A stretch of 7,229 bases of DNA, from positions 1 to 7,229 of the forward strand of contig JBOFHT010000079.1 in the NCBI GenBank assembly GCA_051649785.1, in the 5' to 3' direction. Under the pieces are notes generated by a model that saw nothing but the letters and a program-made list of their open reading frames with translations, was not told the DNA's origin and did not search any database. Of the stretch, positions 1 through 5,060 are shown piece by piece; position 1 is the stretch's first letter, and every line of letters starts with the position of its first letter. This DNA comes from JBOFHT01 sp051649785. GTDB lineage: Archaea > Methanobacteriota > Methanobacteria > Methanobacteriales > Methanobacteriaceae. The position numbers were made by a program, and so were the translations under genes.

Positions 1-219
1 AATTCGGTTGTTGTAATTGAACATAATCTTGATGTTATAAAAACAGCAGATTATATTATTGACTTGGGCCCTGAAGGAGGGGATGGTGGTGGAGAAATAG
101 TTGCTACTGGAACTCCTGAGGAAGTAGCTAAGTCTGGAACTTATACTGGTGAGTTTTTAAAGGATATTTTATCTGAGAATATTACTCCTCTAGCTAAGAA
201 GTTAGTTAATAGTAATTAA
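1..219 (+). CDS. uvrA: UvrA excinuclease ABC subunit A, C-terminal end (partial)
   Basis: This is the last 72 codons of UvrA, the ATPase that recognises DNA damage in UvrABC nucleotide excision repair; the 5' part lies outside the window. The frame is open from base 1 to the TAA at 217-219. The peptide carries the hallmark end of the second ABC ATPase domain: VVVIEHNLDVIKTADYIIDLGPEGGDGGGEIV, broken here as VVVIEHNLDVIK (a beta strand plus the H-loop histidine), then ADYIIDLGPEGGDGGG, then EIVATGTPEEVA. A short tail (TGEFLKDIL, then a lysine-rich end) follows, as is usual in the family. The Walker A, signature and Walker B motifs must lie upstream. Identification is secure because the LGPEGGDGGG segment is nearly diagnostic of UvrA. 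UvrA occurs in many mesophilic methanogens. Nothing in the visible part suggests damage to the gene. Confidence 0.97.
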   Translation, partial: NSVVVIEHNLDVIKTADYIIDLGPEGGDGGGEIVATGTPEEVAKSGTYTGEFLKDILSENITPLAKKLVNSN

Positions 220-320
220 TTTTTCATTACTTTAGTTTTTCCTTTCATCTTTTTCAGTTTTTTTCTTCCTCTTTTTATTTATTTTTAGTTTAATTTATTT
301 TTAGCTTTCTTTTTTCATAG
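220..320 (+). terminator. T-tract-rich 3' region after uvrA
   Basis: The first 100 bases after the uvrA stop are strongly pyrimidine-rich on the + strand. They hold several T-runs, including T7 at 258-264, T5 at 272-276 and T6 at 310-315, and no clear GC stem. Archaeal RNA polymerase is known to terminate at successive U-tracts without a hairpin, so this is the likely terminator zone of uvrA. The assignment is from base composition only. Confidence 0.5.
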
Positions 321-383
321 TCTTTAGTTTATATAATTCTCTCTAATTCTTTATTTTCTTTAATTTTCCAGTTTCATGAAAAC

Positions 384-391
384 TATTTATA
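384..391 (+). promoter_or_regulatory. TATA-box-like promoter for the 455-946 gene
   Basis: TATTTATA preceded by a purine-rich GAAAAC (a possible BRE) lies 64 bases before the next ATG. A start about 25 bases downstream (around 412-416) would give a leader of roughly 40 bases that contains the Shine-Dalgarno site GAGGT (444-448). In such AT-rich DNA the match alone is weak; the position supports it. Confidence 0.4.
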
Positions 392-454
392 CCATTAATA
401 ACATAGTTTAATTAATTACAATATTCATTTTATGGAAAATTATGAGGTTTTGCT

Positions 455-946
455 ATGTTTAATTCAGAGGAATTAAGTTTAATTTCTGATAAAAGTGAGT
501 TAAAGTATAATATAGTTAGCTATGCTAATGAAAATGTAGCTATATTTAAACAATTACCTAAGATGGATGATATTTTTGTTCCTTCTAACAAAGTAGCTAT
601 TAAATATTCATTAAATATAATTGATAAAAATATTAACAATATTATGGAAAGCATTCCTTATCAAGTTTCTGTTGATGATGATAAGGAAGAATTTGATGAT
701 ATCATTCGCCAATACAATCAACTTGAAATGTTTTTATCCGAATTAAAAATAAAGTCTAAAGGGAATCTTAAAGTAAATAAAAAAGTTTTAATTTATTTAG
801 TTGATATTAATGATTCACAAAATTATGATATTATTCCTTTAAATGAAAATTCAAGAGATAATATTCTTAATGTTTATAATTTAATTAATAAAACACCAAA
901 ATCTAATAGTAAAGTTTGGGATATTCTTAGAAAAAGAAAATCCTAA
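455..946 (+). CDS. Uncharacterised 163-aa soluble protein
   Basis: I do not recognise this protein. It starts at ATG 455, supported by GAGGT at 444-448; aligned to the anti-SD this gives the same start spacing as the neighbouring genes. The product is Asn/Ile/Lys/Asp-rich with no signal peptide, no membrane segment and no cysteine. The first half (about 1-70) alternates short hydrophobic strands with polar loops. An acidic helical stretch follows (VDDDKEEFDDIIRQYNQLEMFLSELKIK, residues about 73-100). A beta strand (KKVLIYLVDIN, about 109-119) and a lysine/arginine-rich C-terminus (WDILRKRKS) complete it. It has its own promoter-like TATA element and stands alone between uvrA and the PRC-barrel gene, so context gives no functional hint. 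Base and codon use match the surrounding genes. It is most likely a lineage-restricted cytoplasmic protein; no function is proposed. Confidence 0.8.
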   Translation: MFNSEELSLISDKSELKYNIVSYANENVAIFKQLPKMDDIFVPSNKVAIKYSLNIIDKNINNIMESIPYQVSVDDDKEEFDDIIRQYNQLEMFLSELKIKSKGNLKVNKKVLIYLVDINDSQNYDIIPLNENSRDNILNVYNLINKTPKSNSKVWDILRKRKS

Positions 947-968
947 TAATATTAATTAGTTATTTTCT

Positions 969-1010
969 TAGCTAATTTATTGAATTCATCAATAATATAT
1001 CAATTAGCTA
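969..1010 (+). terminator. Imperfect 15-bp hairpin behind the 455-946 gene
   Basis: TAGCTAATT (969-977) is the exact reverse complement of AATTAGCTA (1002-1010). Nested inside, TTATTGA (977-983) is the exact reverse complement of TCAATAA (989-995), around the 5-base loop ATTCA. Base 977 is shared, so the fold has 8 outer and 7 inner pairs, with a 6-base bulge (996-1001) on the 3' side. It begins 22 bases after the stop codon and is followed by T-rich sequence. It could be a transcript-end or RNA-stability structure. Two nested perfect arms in register are less likely to be chance than a single AT palindrome. Confidence 0.5.
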
Positions 1011-1115
1011 TTTATTTAATGGTATGTTAGTTATTTAATTTATTTATTAATTTTATTAAATTTTTATATTATTTTTTAATTTATACTATCTTTTACTTAC
1101 TACTTAATAGAAAAA

Positions 1116-1127
1116 TATATTTATAAT
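1116..1127 (+). promoter_or_regulatory. TATA-box-like promoter for the PRC-barrel gene
   Basis: TATATTTATAAT preceded by an A-rich stretch (1111-1115) sits about 90 bases before ATG 1208. A start near 1145-1152 would leave a leader of about 60 bases carrying the Shine-Dalgarno site AAGGGGTGA (1195-1203). A second TATAAAA at 1181-1187 is too close to the SD to serve an SD-led transcript. Confidence 0.4.
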
Positions 1128-1207
1128 GAATTATATATTTAGTAAATGAAAGTTACTAAAATGCCGTAAATATGAAAATCTATAAAATAATTATAAGGGG
1201 TGAATAG

Positions 1208-1480
1208 ATGGATTTCATGGAAGATTTGTCAGGCAAAGAAGCTATTGATAATGCAGGAAATATTATTGGTATTGTAAATGATATTGAAATTAATAAAGAT
1301 TTAAAAAGAATTGAATCTATTATTCTAAAAGAATCAAATTTATCTTCTAAATTAGGTTTTGGAAAAAAGAAAATCATTTCTATCAATAAAATTAAAGCAA
1401 TTGGGGATAAAATTTTTATTGATGATATTTTTAATACTCATAGTAAAAACAATAATAAACTCCTAATAAAAATAAAATAA
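1208..1480 (+). CDS. PRC-barrel domain protein
   Basis: This 90-aa protein is a single PRC-barrel domain. The N-terminal pattern DLSGKEAIDNAGNIIGIVNDIEIN (residues about 6-29) matches the family signature of a conserved 'GKxVxdxxGxxIGxVxDixid' strand pair. The later segments KKIISINKIKAIGDKIFIDD (about 54-73) match the 'I-x-I-x-x-I-x-x-I-GD-x-i-i' closing strands. PRC-barrels are small beta-barrels seen in RimM, in photosynthetic reaction centre subunit H and as free-standing archaeal proteins; the role of the stand-alone archaeal ones is largely unknown, with RNA or protein binding suggested. ATG 1208 is chosen because AAGGGGTGA ends four bases before it; the in-frame ATG at 1217 is less well placed. 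The hsp20 gene starts 86 bases downstream on the same strand, so the two may share a transcript, although a TATA-like site lies between them. Confidence 0.88.
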   Translation: MDFMEDLSGKEAIDNAGNIIGIVNDIEINKDLKRIESIILKESNLSSKLGFGKKKIISINKIKAIGDKIFIDDIFNTHSKNNNKLLIKIK

Positions 1481-1511
1481 ATTTAGTTTAATTTAATGCT
1501 TTAATTAGTTG

Positions 1512-1518
1512 TATAAAT
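1512..1518 (+). promoter_or_regulatory. Possible TATA box for the Hsp20 gene
   Basis: TATAAAT lies 49 bases before ATG 1567. A start about 25 bases downstream (around 1537-1542) would keep the SD site AAGGTGAT (1556-1563) in a short leader. Read-through from the PRC-barrel gene is the alternative. Confidence 0.35.
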
Positions 1519-1566
1519 TAATTTAGAATAATAAATATATTAAATATATAATTATAAGGTGATAAC

Positions 1567-2196
1567 ATGGTAGCTGAAGATATAAAAACGAATCCTAAAG
1601 ATAACAAAGAAAAAGTAGAAGATATTAAAGAAGCAGAAGTAATTGATGAAAATGAAGAAAAAAATGCTAAATCTAGTGCAGAAATTGCTGAAGAATTAGC
1701 TAACAAAGCTAAAGAAACAATTGATGATGTAAGTGCTAAGTTCAGTGAAATTAAAGAAGAATATAAATCTGATGAAAAGCTTTCTGAAACTCGCAAACAA
1801 CTAGAAGATGGTTTAGCTGACTTTTATTCTTCAATTAAATCAAAACAAGAAGAATTTGGTAAAAAGGTAAATAAATATGTAAAACCTGTGCCATTAACAG
1901 ATATTATTGAAAATGAAGACTCCATTATTTTAAAATCAGATATTCCTAATGTTAATAAGGAAACTATTGATATTAATGTATTTGAAGACTCTATTGAAAT
2001 TTGCTATGAACCTATATCTAAAGATGATGATGAATTAACATTTATTCAAAGGGAACGTAGTCATGGTGAAACAAAAAGAGTATTTGAGTTACCTAGTATA
2101 GTAAAACATAAAGAAGCTAAAGCTAGATATGAAAATTCAGTTTTAACAATTGAAGTTCCAAAACTTAAAAAAGAAAGTCATAATATAAAATTATAG
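1567..2196 (+). CDS. Hsp20/alpha-crystallin family small heat-shock protein with long acidic N-terminus
   Basis: Small heat-shock proteins are ATP-independent chaperones that hold unfolding proteins in large oligomers. The C-terminal half (about 107-199) is an alpha-crystallin domain: the opening strands DIIENEDSIILKSDIPNV (112-129), then INVFEDSIEI, then the loop-strand ERSHGETKRVFELP (163-176), and the closing AKARYENSVLTIEVPK (184-199). The last corresponds to the family's A-x(n)-G-V-L motif, with Ser191 in place of the usual Gly. The end, NIKL (206-209), looks like a degenerate I-x-I/V anchor. The first ~105 residues are unusual: highly charged, Glu/Lys-rich and predicted helical or coiled coil, making the protein 209 aa against roughly 140-165 for typical archaeal Hsp20s. 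ATG 1567 is fixed by AAGGTGAT ending three bases upstream (GGTGA spacing of four). It follows the PRC-barrel gene by 86 bases and converges on the DUF368 gene. Confidence 0.93.
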   Translation: MVAEDIKTNPKDNKEKVEDIKEAEVIDENEEKNAKSSAEIAEELANKAKETIDDVSAKFSEIKEEYKSDEKLSETRKQLEDGLADFYSSIKSKQEEFGKKVNKYVKPVPLTDIIENEDSIILKSDIPNVNKETIDINVFEDSIEICYEPISKDDDELTFIQRERSHGETKRVFELPSIVKHKEAKARYENSVLTIEVPKLKKESHNIKL

Positions 2197-2208
2197 TATT
2201 TTATATTA

Positions 2209-2225
2209 CTTTTTTAAATTCTTTT
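2209..2225 (+). terminator. T-tract terminator candidate after hsp20
   Basis: T6 at 2210-2215 and T4 at 2222-2225 follow the hsp20 stop within 30 bases, with more T6 runs at 2262-2267 and 2279-2284. No stem is seen. The pattern is consistent with archaeal U-tract termination of the + strand transcript. Confidence 0.4.
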
Positions 2226-2291
2226 ATTCTTAAATTTATTTATTAATTTATTTAAGGTCTATTTTTTAATAATTCTAATTTTTTAATATTT

Positions 2292-3197
2292 TTATTTAAT
2301 ATAGTTGAATTTTTTCTCTAATATTACAATTAATAAAAATCCAATTACCATTAATACAATAACTGGTAATAATAATTCTTGAGATACTTGTATTTCTGGA
2401 ACTATTTTATCTACAGGAATTCTTAATGTTCCTACCATTAATCCAATTAAGAATGCTATTGTAATATCTTTATGATTTTTAATTAATTTATCTAATACTT
2501 TTGAAAACCCTAATAACCCTATTACAGCTCCAGCTATAAATACTATTATTGAATCAAACTTCAATGTATTTAATGCATTTAACATATAGTCGTATTGTCC
2601 AATTAAAAGTAATATAAATGCTCCAGATATTCCTGGAAGTATCATAGCACAAATAGCCAACATTCCTGAGAAAAATATAATAACTAAGCTATGATTAGTT
2701 GCTATTGGATTTAATCCAACAAATACCACTCCAAAAATAAACCCTAAAATAGCTAATCCTAATGATTTAGCTGAAATATGGGGTAAATGAGTATATAACA
2801 CATATGCTGAAGATAATATCAATCCTAAAAAAAATGCAAATGTAAGTGCTTCGTAATTTGATAATAAAAATCCTATTACTTTAGATAATGATAAAATAGC
2901 TATTGCTACTCCTCCAAATAAGGGTATGAACAATGGGAAGTCAATTTCTTTCAAGAGTAACTTTTTACTTTCTCTAAAATTTCTTTTAAATAATGGCTTA
3001 ATAAAGCTAAATTCTATTTTACTTATGGAATGAACTAATCTTTCATATATTCCAGTTATTAATGCAATGGTCCCTCCAGAAACTCCGGGAATCACATCTG
3101 CAGACCCCATAAATAGTCCACGTAAAAATATTAATAGACTTTCTATTATCATTTCTCTTTTACTATTATAAACTGGTTTTTTTTCATTACTACTCAT
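2292..3197 (-). CDS. DUF368 membrane protein, PopT-type polyprenyl-phosphate translocase
   Basis: A 301-aa polytopic membrane protein of the DUF368 family. Bacterial members (PopT) are known to move undecaprenyl phosphate, the lipid carrier of cell-wall synthesis, back to the inner leaflet. Hallmarks, numbered from ATG 3197: RGLFMGSADVIPGVSGGTIA with PGVSGG at 37-42, followed by TGIYERL, and the internal repeat MILPGISGAFILLLIGQYD with PGISGA at 188-193. The two related motifs, half a protein apart, fit an inverted-repeat transporter. About eight hydrophobic segments are visible. An ATG also occurs at 3209, but it forms part of the Shine-Dalgarno AGGAG (3206-3202) that serves the ATG four bases further on, so 3197 is preferred. 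In a pseudomurein-walled methanogen the substrate would plausibly be a polyprenyl phosphate used for the wall or for glycosylation (inference). It lies 90 bases downstream of the channel gene and could be co-transcribed. The nearest - strand T6 lies inside hsp20 (2172-2167). Confidence 0.9.
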   Translation of the reverse strand: MSSNEKKPVYNSKREMIIESLLIFLRGLFMGSADVIPGVSGGTIALITGIYERLVHSISKIEFSFIKPLFKRNFRESKKLLLKEIDFPLFIPLFGGVAIAILSLSKVIGFLLSNYEALTFAFFLGLILSSAYVLYTHLPHISAKSLGLAILGFIFGVVFVGLNPIATNHSLVIIFFSGMLAICAMILPGISGAFILLLIGQYDYMLNALNTLKFDSIIVFIAGAVIGLLGFSKVLDKLIKNHKDITIAFLIGLMVGTLRIPVDKIVPEIQVSQELLLPVIVLMVIGFLLIVILEKKFNYIK

Positions 3198-3201
3198 ATA
3201 A

Positions 3202-3206
3202 CTCCT
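3202..3206 (-). promoter_or_regulatory. Shine-Dalgarno site that decides the DUF368 start
   Basis: On the - strand the sequence reads ATGAGGAGTTATATG. The AGGAG overlaps the first ATG (3209) and lies four bases before the second (3197). No SD-like site precedes 3209. This favours initiation at 3197, giving MSSNEKK as the N-terminus. The spacing is shorter than for the other genes here, so some doubt remains. Confidence 0.65.
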
Positions 3207-3226
3207 CATTATACATTATATTATTG

Positions 3227-3271
3227 TTATTATTACTATTCTTATTATTACTATTTTTATTATAATTATTC
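3227..3271. repeat. Three tandem 15-bp units between the channel and DUF368 genes
   Basis: TTATTATTACTATTC (3227-3241), TTATTATTACTATTT (3242-3256) and TTATTATAATTATTC (3257-3271) are adjacent. Units 1 and 2 differ at one base, units 1 and 3 at two. The block lies in the 90-base gap in front of DUF368. It may be slippage-derived sequence or a spacing element in the leader of DUF368. Confidence 0.75.
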
Positions 3272-3287
3272 TTATTAGCTACCTTAT

Positions 3288-4205
3288 CTATTTTTTTGCA
3301 ATATCATCTAATTTTCCTTTTATTTCATCAAATTCTTTTTTATTTTCATTTACTGCTTTTTCAAATTCTTTAACTAATTTTCTATTCTCTTCTTCTTTTT
3401 TGGTTTTTAATTCATTAATAAGTACTGAAGCCGTTGAAGCCGTGGCAAATCCTGCAAATACAACTCCACTTATCATTAATATCGATCCAATAATTCTACC
3501 TATGCTTGTAACAGGGATAATATCACCATAACCTGTTGTTGTCATTGATACAACTGTGTACCACAAAGAATCTTCGAAACTAGCTACTTCTGGATTTAAT
3601 CCATGTTCCACTGCAAAGAATAAGTATGATCCAATAAGAAATGTGAGTATTATAAGTACAATTCCATAATCTAACTTGGCTTTTTTCGTAAATATTACAA
3701 ATGATGATCCAATTTTTTTAAATGAATATAATAATGCAATTATATGTATAATTCTTAAAATAACTATTATTGCTATTATAGTTAATGATAATGTAGATGA
3801 ATCAAGATTAGATCCTGTTGAAATTAGTCCAAATAGACCTATTATAAATTCATAAGGTATTAAAGCTAATATAATTAATATAAATCTCTTTAAATCTAGA
3901 AAAGTATTTTTATTTTTAATAAATTTTTGATTTAATCGATTATATATAAATACAATTATTAATACAAATGAAACAATAGCATCAAATATAAGGATATTTG
4001 CTATTGTAGCTGGCTTTAATGTAGCTATTGTTAAAATAGATAATAATGTTATATCTATTATTGTAAATATTATTAAAAGAGTTAAAAATATCTGTAATAT
4101 CTTTAAAAGATTATAATTCTGTAGATTAGTATCATTGGGGCTATTGCCATTATTATTATTACTCTCATTACTATTATTTGTATTAGAATTATCTGTATTT
4201 TTGAT
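3288..4205 (-). CDS. Six-TM voltage-gated-type potassium channel, apparently with an ATC start
   Basis: The frame is open from the TAG at 3290-3288 back to a stop at 4223-4221. Counting from ATC 4205 it encodes 305 aa. In order: an Asn/Ser-rich polar tail (1-33); hydrophobic S1 (about 36-60), S2 (about 70-88), S3 (about 106-128, beginning FLDLKRF) and S4 (about 139-162, with Arg151, His154 and Lys163/164, so weakly charged for a voltage sensor); S5 (about 180-198); a pore loop with the K+ selectivity filter TTTGYGD (222-228); S6 (about 237-260); and a charged coiled coil (about 263-305). No ATG, GTG or TTG occurs in frame before GTG 3611, which falls at the end of S5 and could yield only a pore-S6 fragment. 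ATC 4205 lies four bases after GGTGG, a G:U-tolerant Shine-Dalgarno site. A membrane K+ channel is confident; voltage gating and the start are inference. Start-codon loss or a frame error is the alternative. Confidence 0.8.
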   Translation of the reverse strand: MKNTDNSNTNNSNESNNNNGNSPNDTNLQNYNLLKILQIFLTLLIIFTIIDITLLSILTIATLKPATIANILIFDAIVSFVLIIVFIYNRLNQKFIKNKNTFLDLKRFILIILALIPYEFIIGLFGLISTGSNLDSSTLSLTIIAIIVILRIIHIIALLYSFKKIGSSFVIFTKKAKLDYGIVLIILTFLIGSYLFFAVEHGLNPEVASFEDSLWYTVVSMTTTGYGDIIPVTSIGRIIGSILMISGVVFAGFATASTASVLINELKTKKEEENRKLVKEFEKAVNENKKEFDEIKGKLDDIAKK

Positions 4206-4208
4206 ATT

Positions 4209-4214
4209 ACCACC
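4209..4214 (-). promoter_or_regulatory. Shine-Dalgarno-like GGTGGT before the channel's ATC codon
   Basis: Read on the - strand, GGTGGT differs from the canonical GGTGAT at one base, where a G:U wobble with the anti-SD keeps pairing. The GGTGG part ends four bases before ATC 4205, the same distance as GGTGA to ATG at 1208 and 1567. Confidence 0.5.
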
Positions 4215-4250
4215 ACTAAATTATTTATTTGTGATATTATATTTATTATT

Positions 4251-4258
4251 ATTTATAG
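4251..4258 (-). promoter_or_regulatory. TATA box candidate for the channel gene
   Basis: CTATAAAT on the - strand lies about 37 bases before the proposed SD. A start about 25 bases downstream (around 4226-4231) would give a leader of some 20-25 bases that contains GGTGGT, typical spacing for an SD-led archaeal gene. An identical CTATAAAT faces the other way at 4279-4286. Confidence 0.45.
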
Positions 4259-4297
4259 CTACAAATATATATCTACAACTATAAATAATATATTTGT
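4251..4297. repeat. Two interleaved perfect inverted repeats upstream of the channel
   Basis: ATTTATAG (4251-4258) pairs with CTATAAAT (4279-4286), and ACAAATATAT (4261-4270) pairs with ATATATTTGT (4288-4297). The order A-B-A'-B' means the two stems cannot nest; they would form a pseudoknot or alternative folds. The A arms double as TATA-like sites on opposite strands. A further perfect 8-base pair, ATATAAAT (4304-4311) and ATTTATAT (4318-4325), follows. Confidence 0.6.
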
Positions 4298-4474
4298 TGA
4301 TTTATATAAATCTATATATTTATATTACTCCTTACACTTACTAACTTACTAATACTAGTTGTGATATTAAAGTAGTTGCTTTAGAATAGTTGATATGATT
4401 ATGGATGTATGATTAGGGAGTCATTATTTCTATCATTATTATTATATTATTAGTATTATCCTATTGGTATTGCT

Positions 4475-4495
4475 ATTATTATTATTATTATTATT
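4475..4495. repeat. (ATT)7 microsatellite
   Basis: Seven perfect ATT units lie in a wider region rich in ATT and TATT. It is non-coding and far from either gene start. Such runs are prone to slippage and may vary in length between strains. Confidence 0.85.
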
Positions 4496-5010
4496 ACTAG
4501 TATTGATATTCACATTAATTCTTAATAATTAGATTATATTCTAATAATTACATTATTCTGCAATGGTTTAATAAACCTATAATAATTAACCATAATTTAA
4601 ATTATTAAAAAAGTTCAGTAAACTTAGTTAATATATAGTAAAATTATTAGAAAAGTATATTAATAAATGATTTAATACTATTATAATAATATTTTAAATT
4701 TTATTTAATATTTTGCTAATTTTTCTTATTTTTTTTATAATTTGTTTAATTTTAACTATATTTTTATTAAACTATTTATTAAGGAAAATATTAAATAGTA
4801 TTAAAACATAAATTTATTTAATATAGCAATATATTTATAGCTACCAATATTTTAATAAAGTGTTAACTATTTTATATTTATTTAATTATACTAGGGTAGT
4901 GTTAGATTATTGTATTTCGTTCAGTAGATTGTGATTTATTGCATTATATTGTACTTTGTGTATTACATTTTATTATGTCTATTTATATTGTTGTTTGTTA
5001 TATTATCTTT

Positions 5011-5017
5011 TATAAAT
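5011..5017 (+). promoter_or_regulatory. TATA box of gdhA
   Basis: TATAAAT lies 50 bases before ATG 5061. A start about 25 bases downstream (5036-5041) would give a leader of about 20-25 bases containing AAAGGAG (5047-5053). Position and leader length fit well. Confidence 0.5.
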
Positions 5018-5060
5018 TTACTTTTTAACCTTATTTTTAAAAATACAAAGGAGCAAATTC

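Larger units (their letters stand above)
4221..5060. other. Non-coding stretch between the channel and gdhA (about 840 bases)
   Basis: No credible gene, tRNA or rRNA is seen. From left to right it holds the channel promoter area; a cluster of inverted repeats (4251-4325); TTGTGATATTA at 4229-4239 and 4359-4369 plus a related site at 4503-4510; a perfect (ATT)7 microsatellite (4475-4495); a 13-base palindrome GGTTTA-A-TAAACC (4565-4577); nearly pure A/T DNA (about 4600-4880); and a T/G-biased stretch (about 4893-5010) leading to the gdhA TATA box. Short frames such as 4975-5028 lack an SD. It could hide a non-coding RNA, but nothing in the sequence establishes one. Confidence 0.7.

Noticed and set aside
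1180..1796. Frames on the - strand opposite the PRC-barrel and hsp20 genes
   Set aside because: They are Ser/Phe/Ile-rich mirror images of well-supported genes on the + strand, with no SD or family similarity.
3227..3271. CRISPR-like array
   Set aside because: The units are directly adjacent, only 15 bases long and have no unique spacers; this is a simple tandem repeat.
3198..3287. Possible Asn-rich C-terminal extension of the channel past its stop
   Set aside because: In the channel's own frame a second TAG follows two codons after the first; the Asn-rich reading appears only in a different frame and comes from the tandem repeat.
4103..4216. A 37-codon frame on the - strand starting at GTG 4216, overlapping the channel N-terminus in another frame
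   Set aside because: Its product is almost only Ile/Val/Met, as expected from reading AAT repeats shifted by one base. It ends before S1 and has no SD of its own. I considered it as a frameshifted channel start, but the Asn-rich frame needs no shift.
4320..4560. tRNA or structured RNA gene in the long gap
   Set aside because: I found no cloverleaf arms, no T-loop GGTTCGA-type sequence and no raised GC content, which structured RNAs in AT-rich genomes usually show.
4975..5028. 17-residue hydrophobic frame in front of gdhA
   Set aside because: It has no SD, overlaps the likely gdhA TATA box and probably lies upstream of the transcript start.
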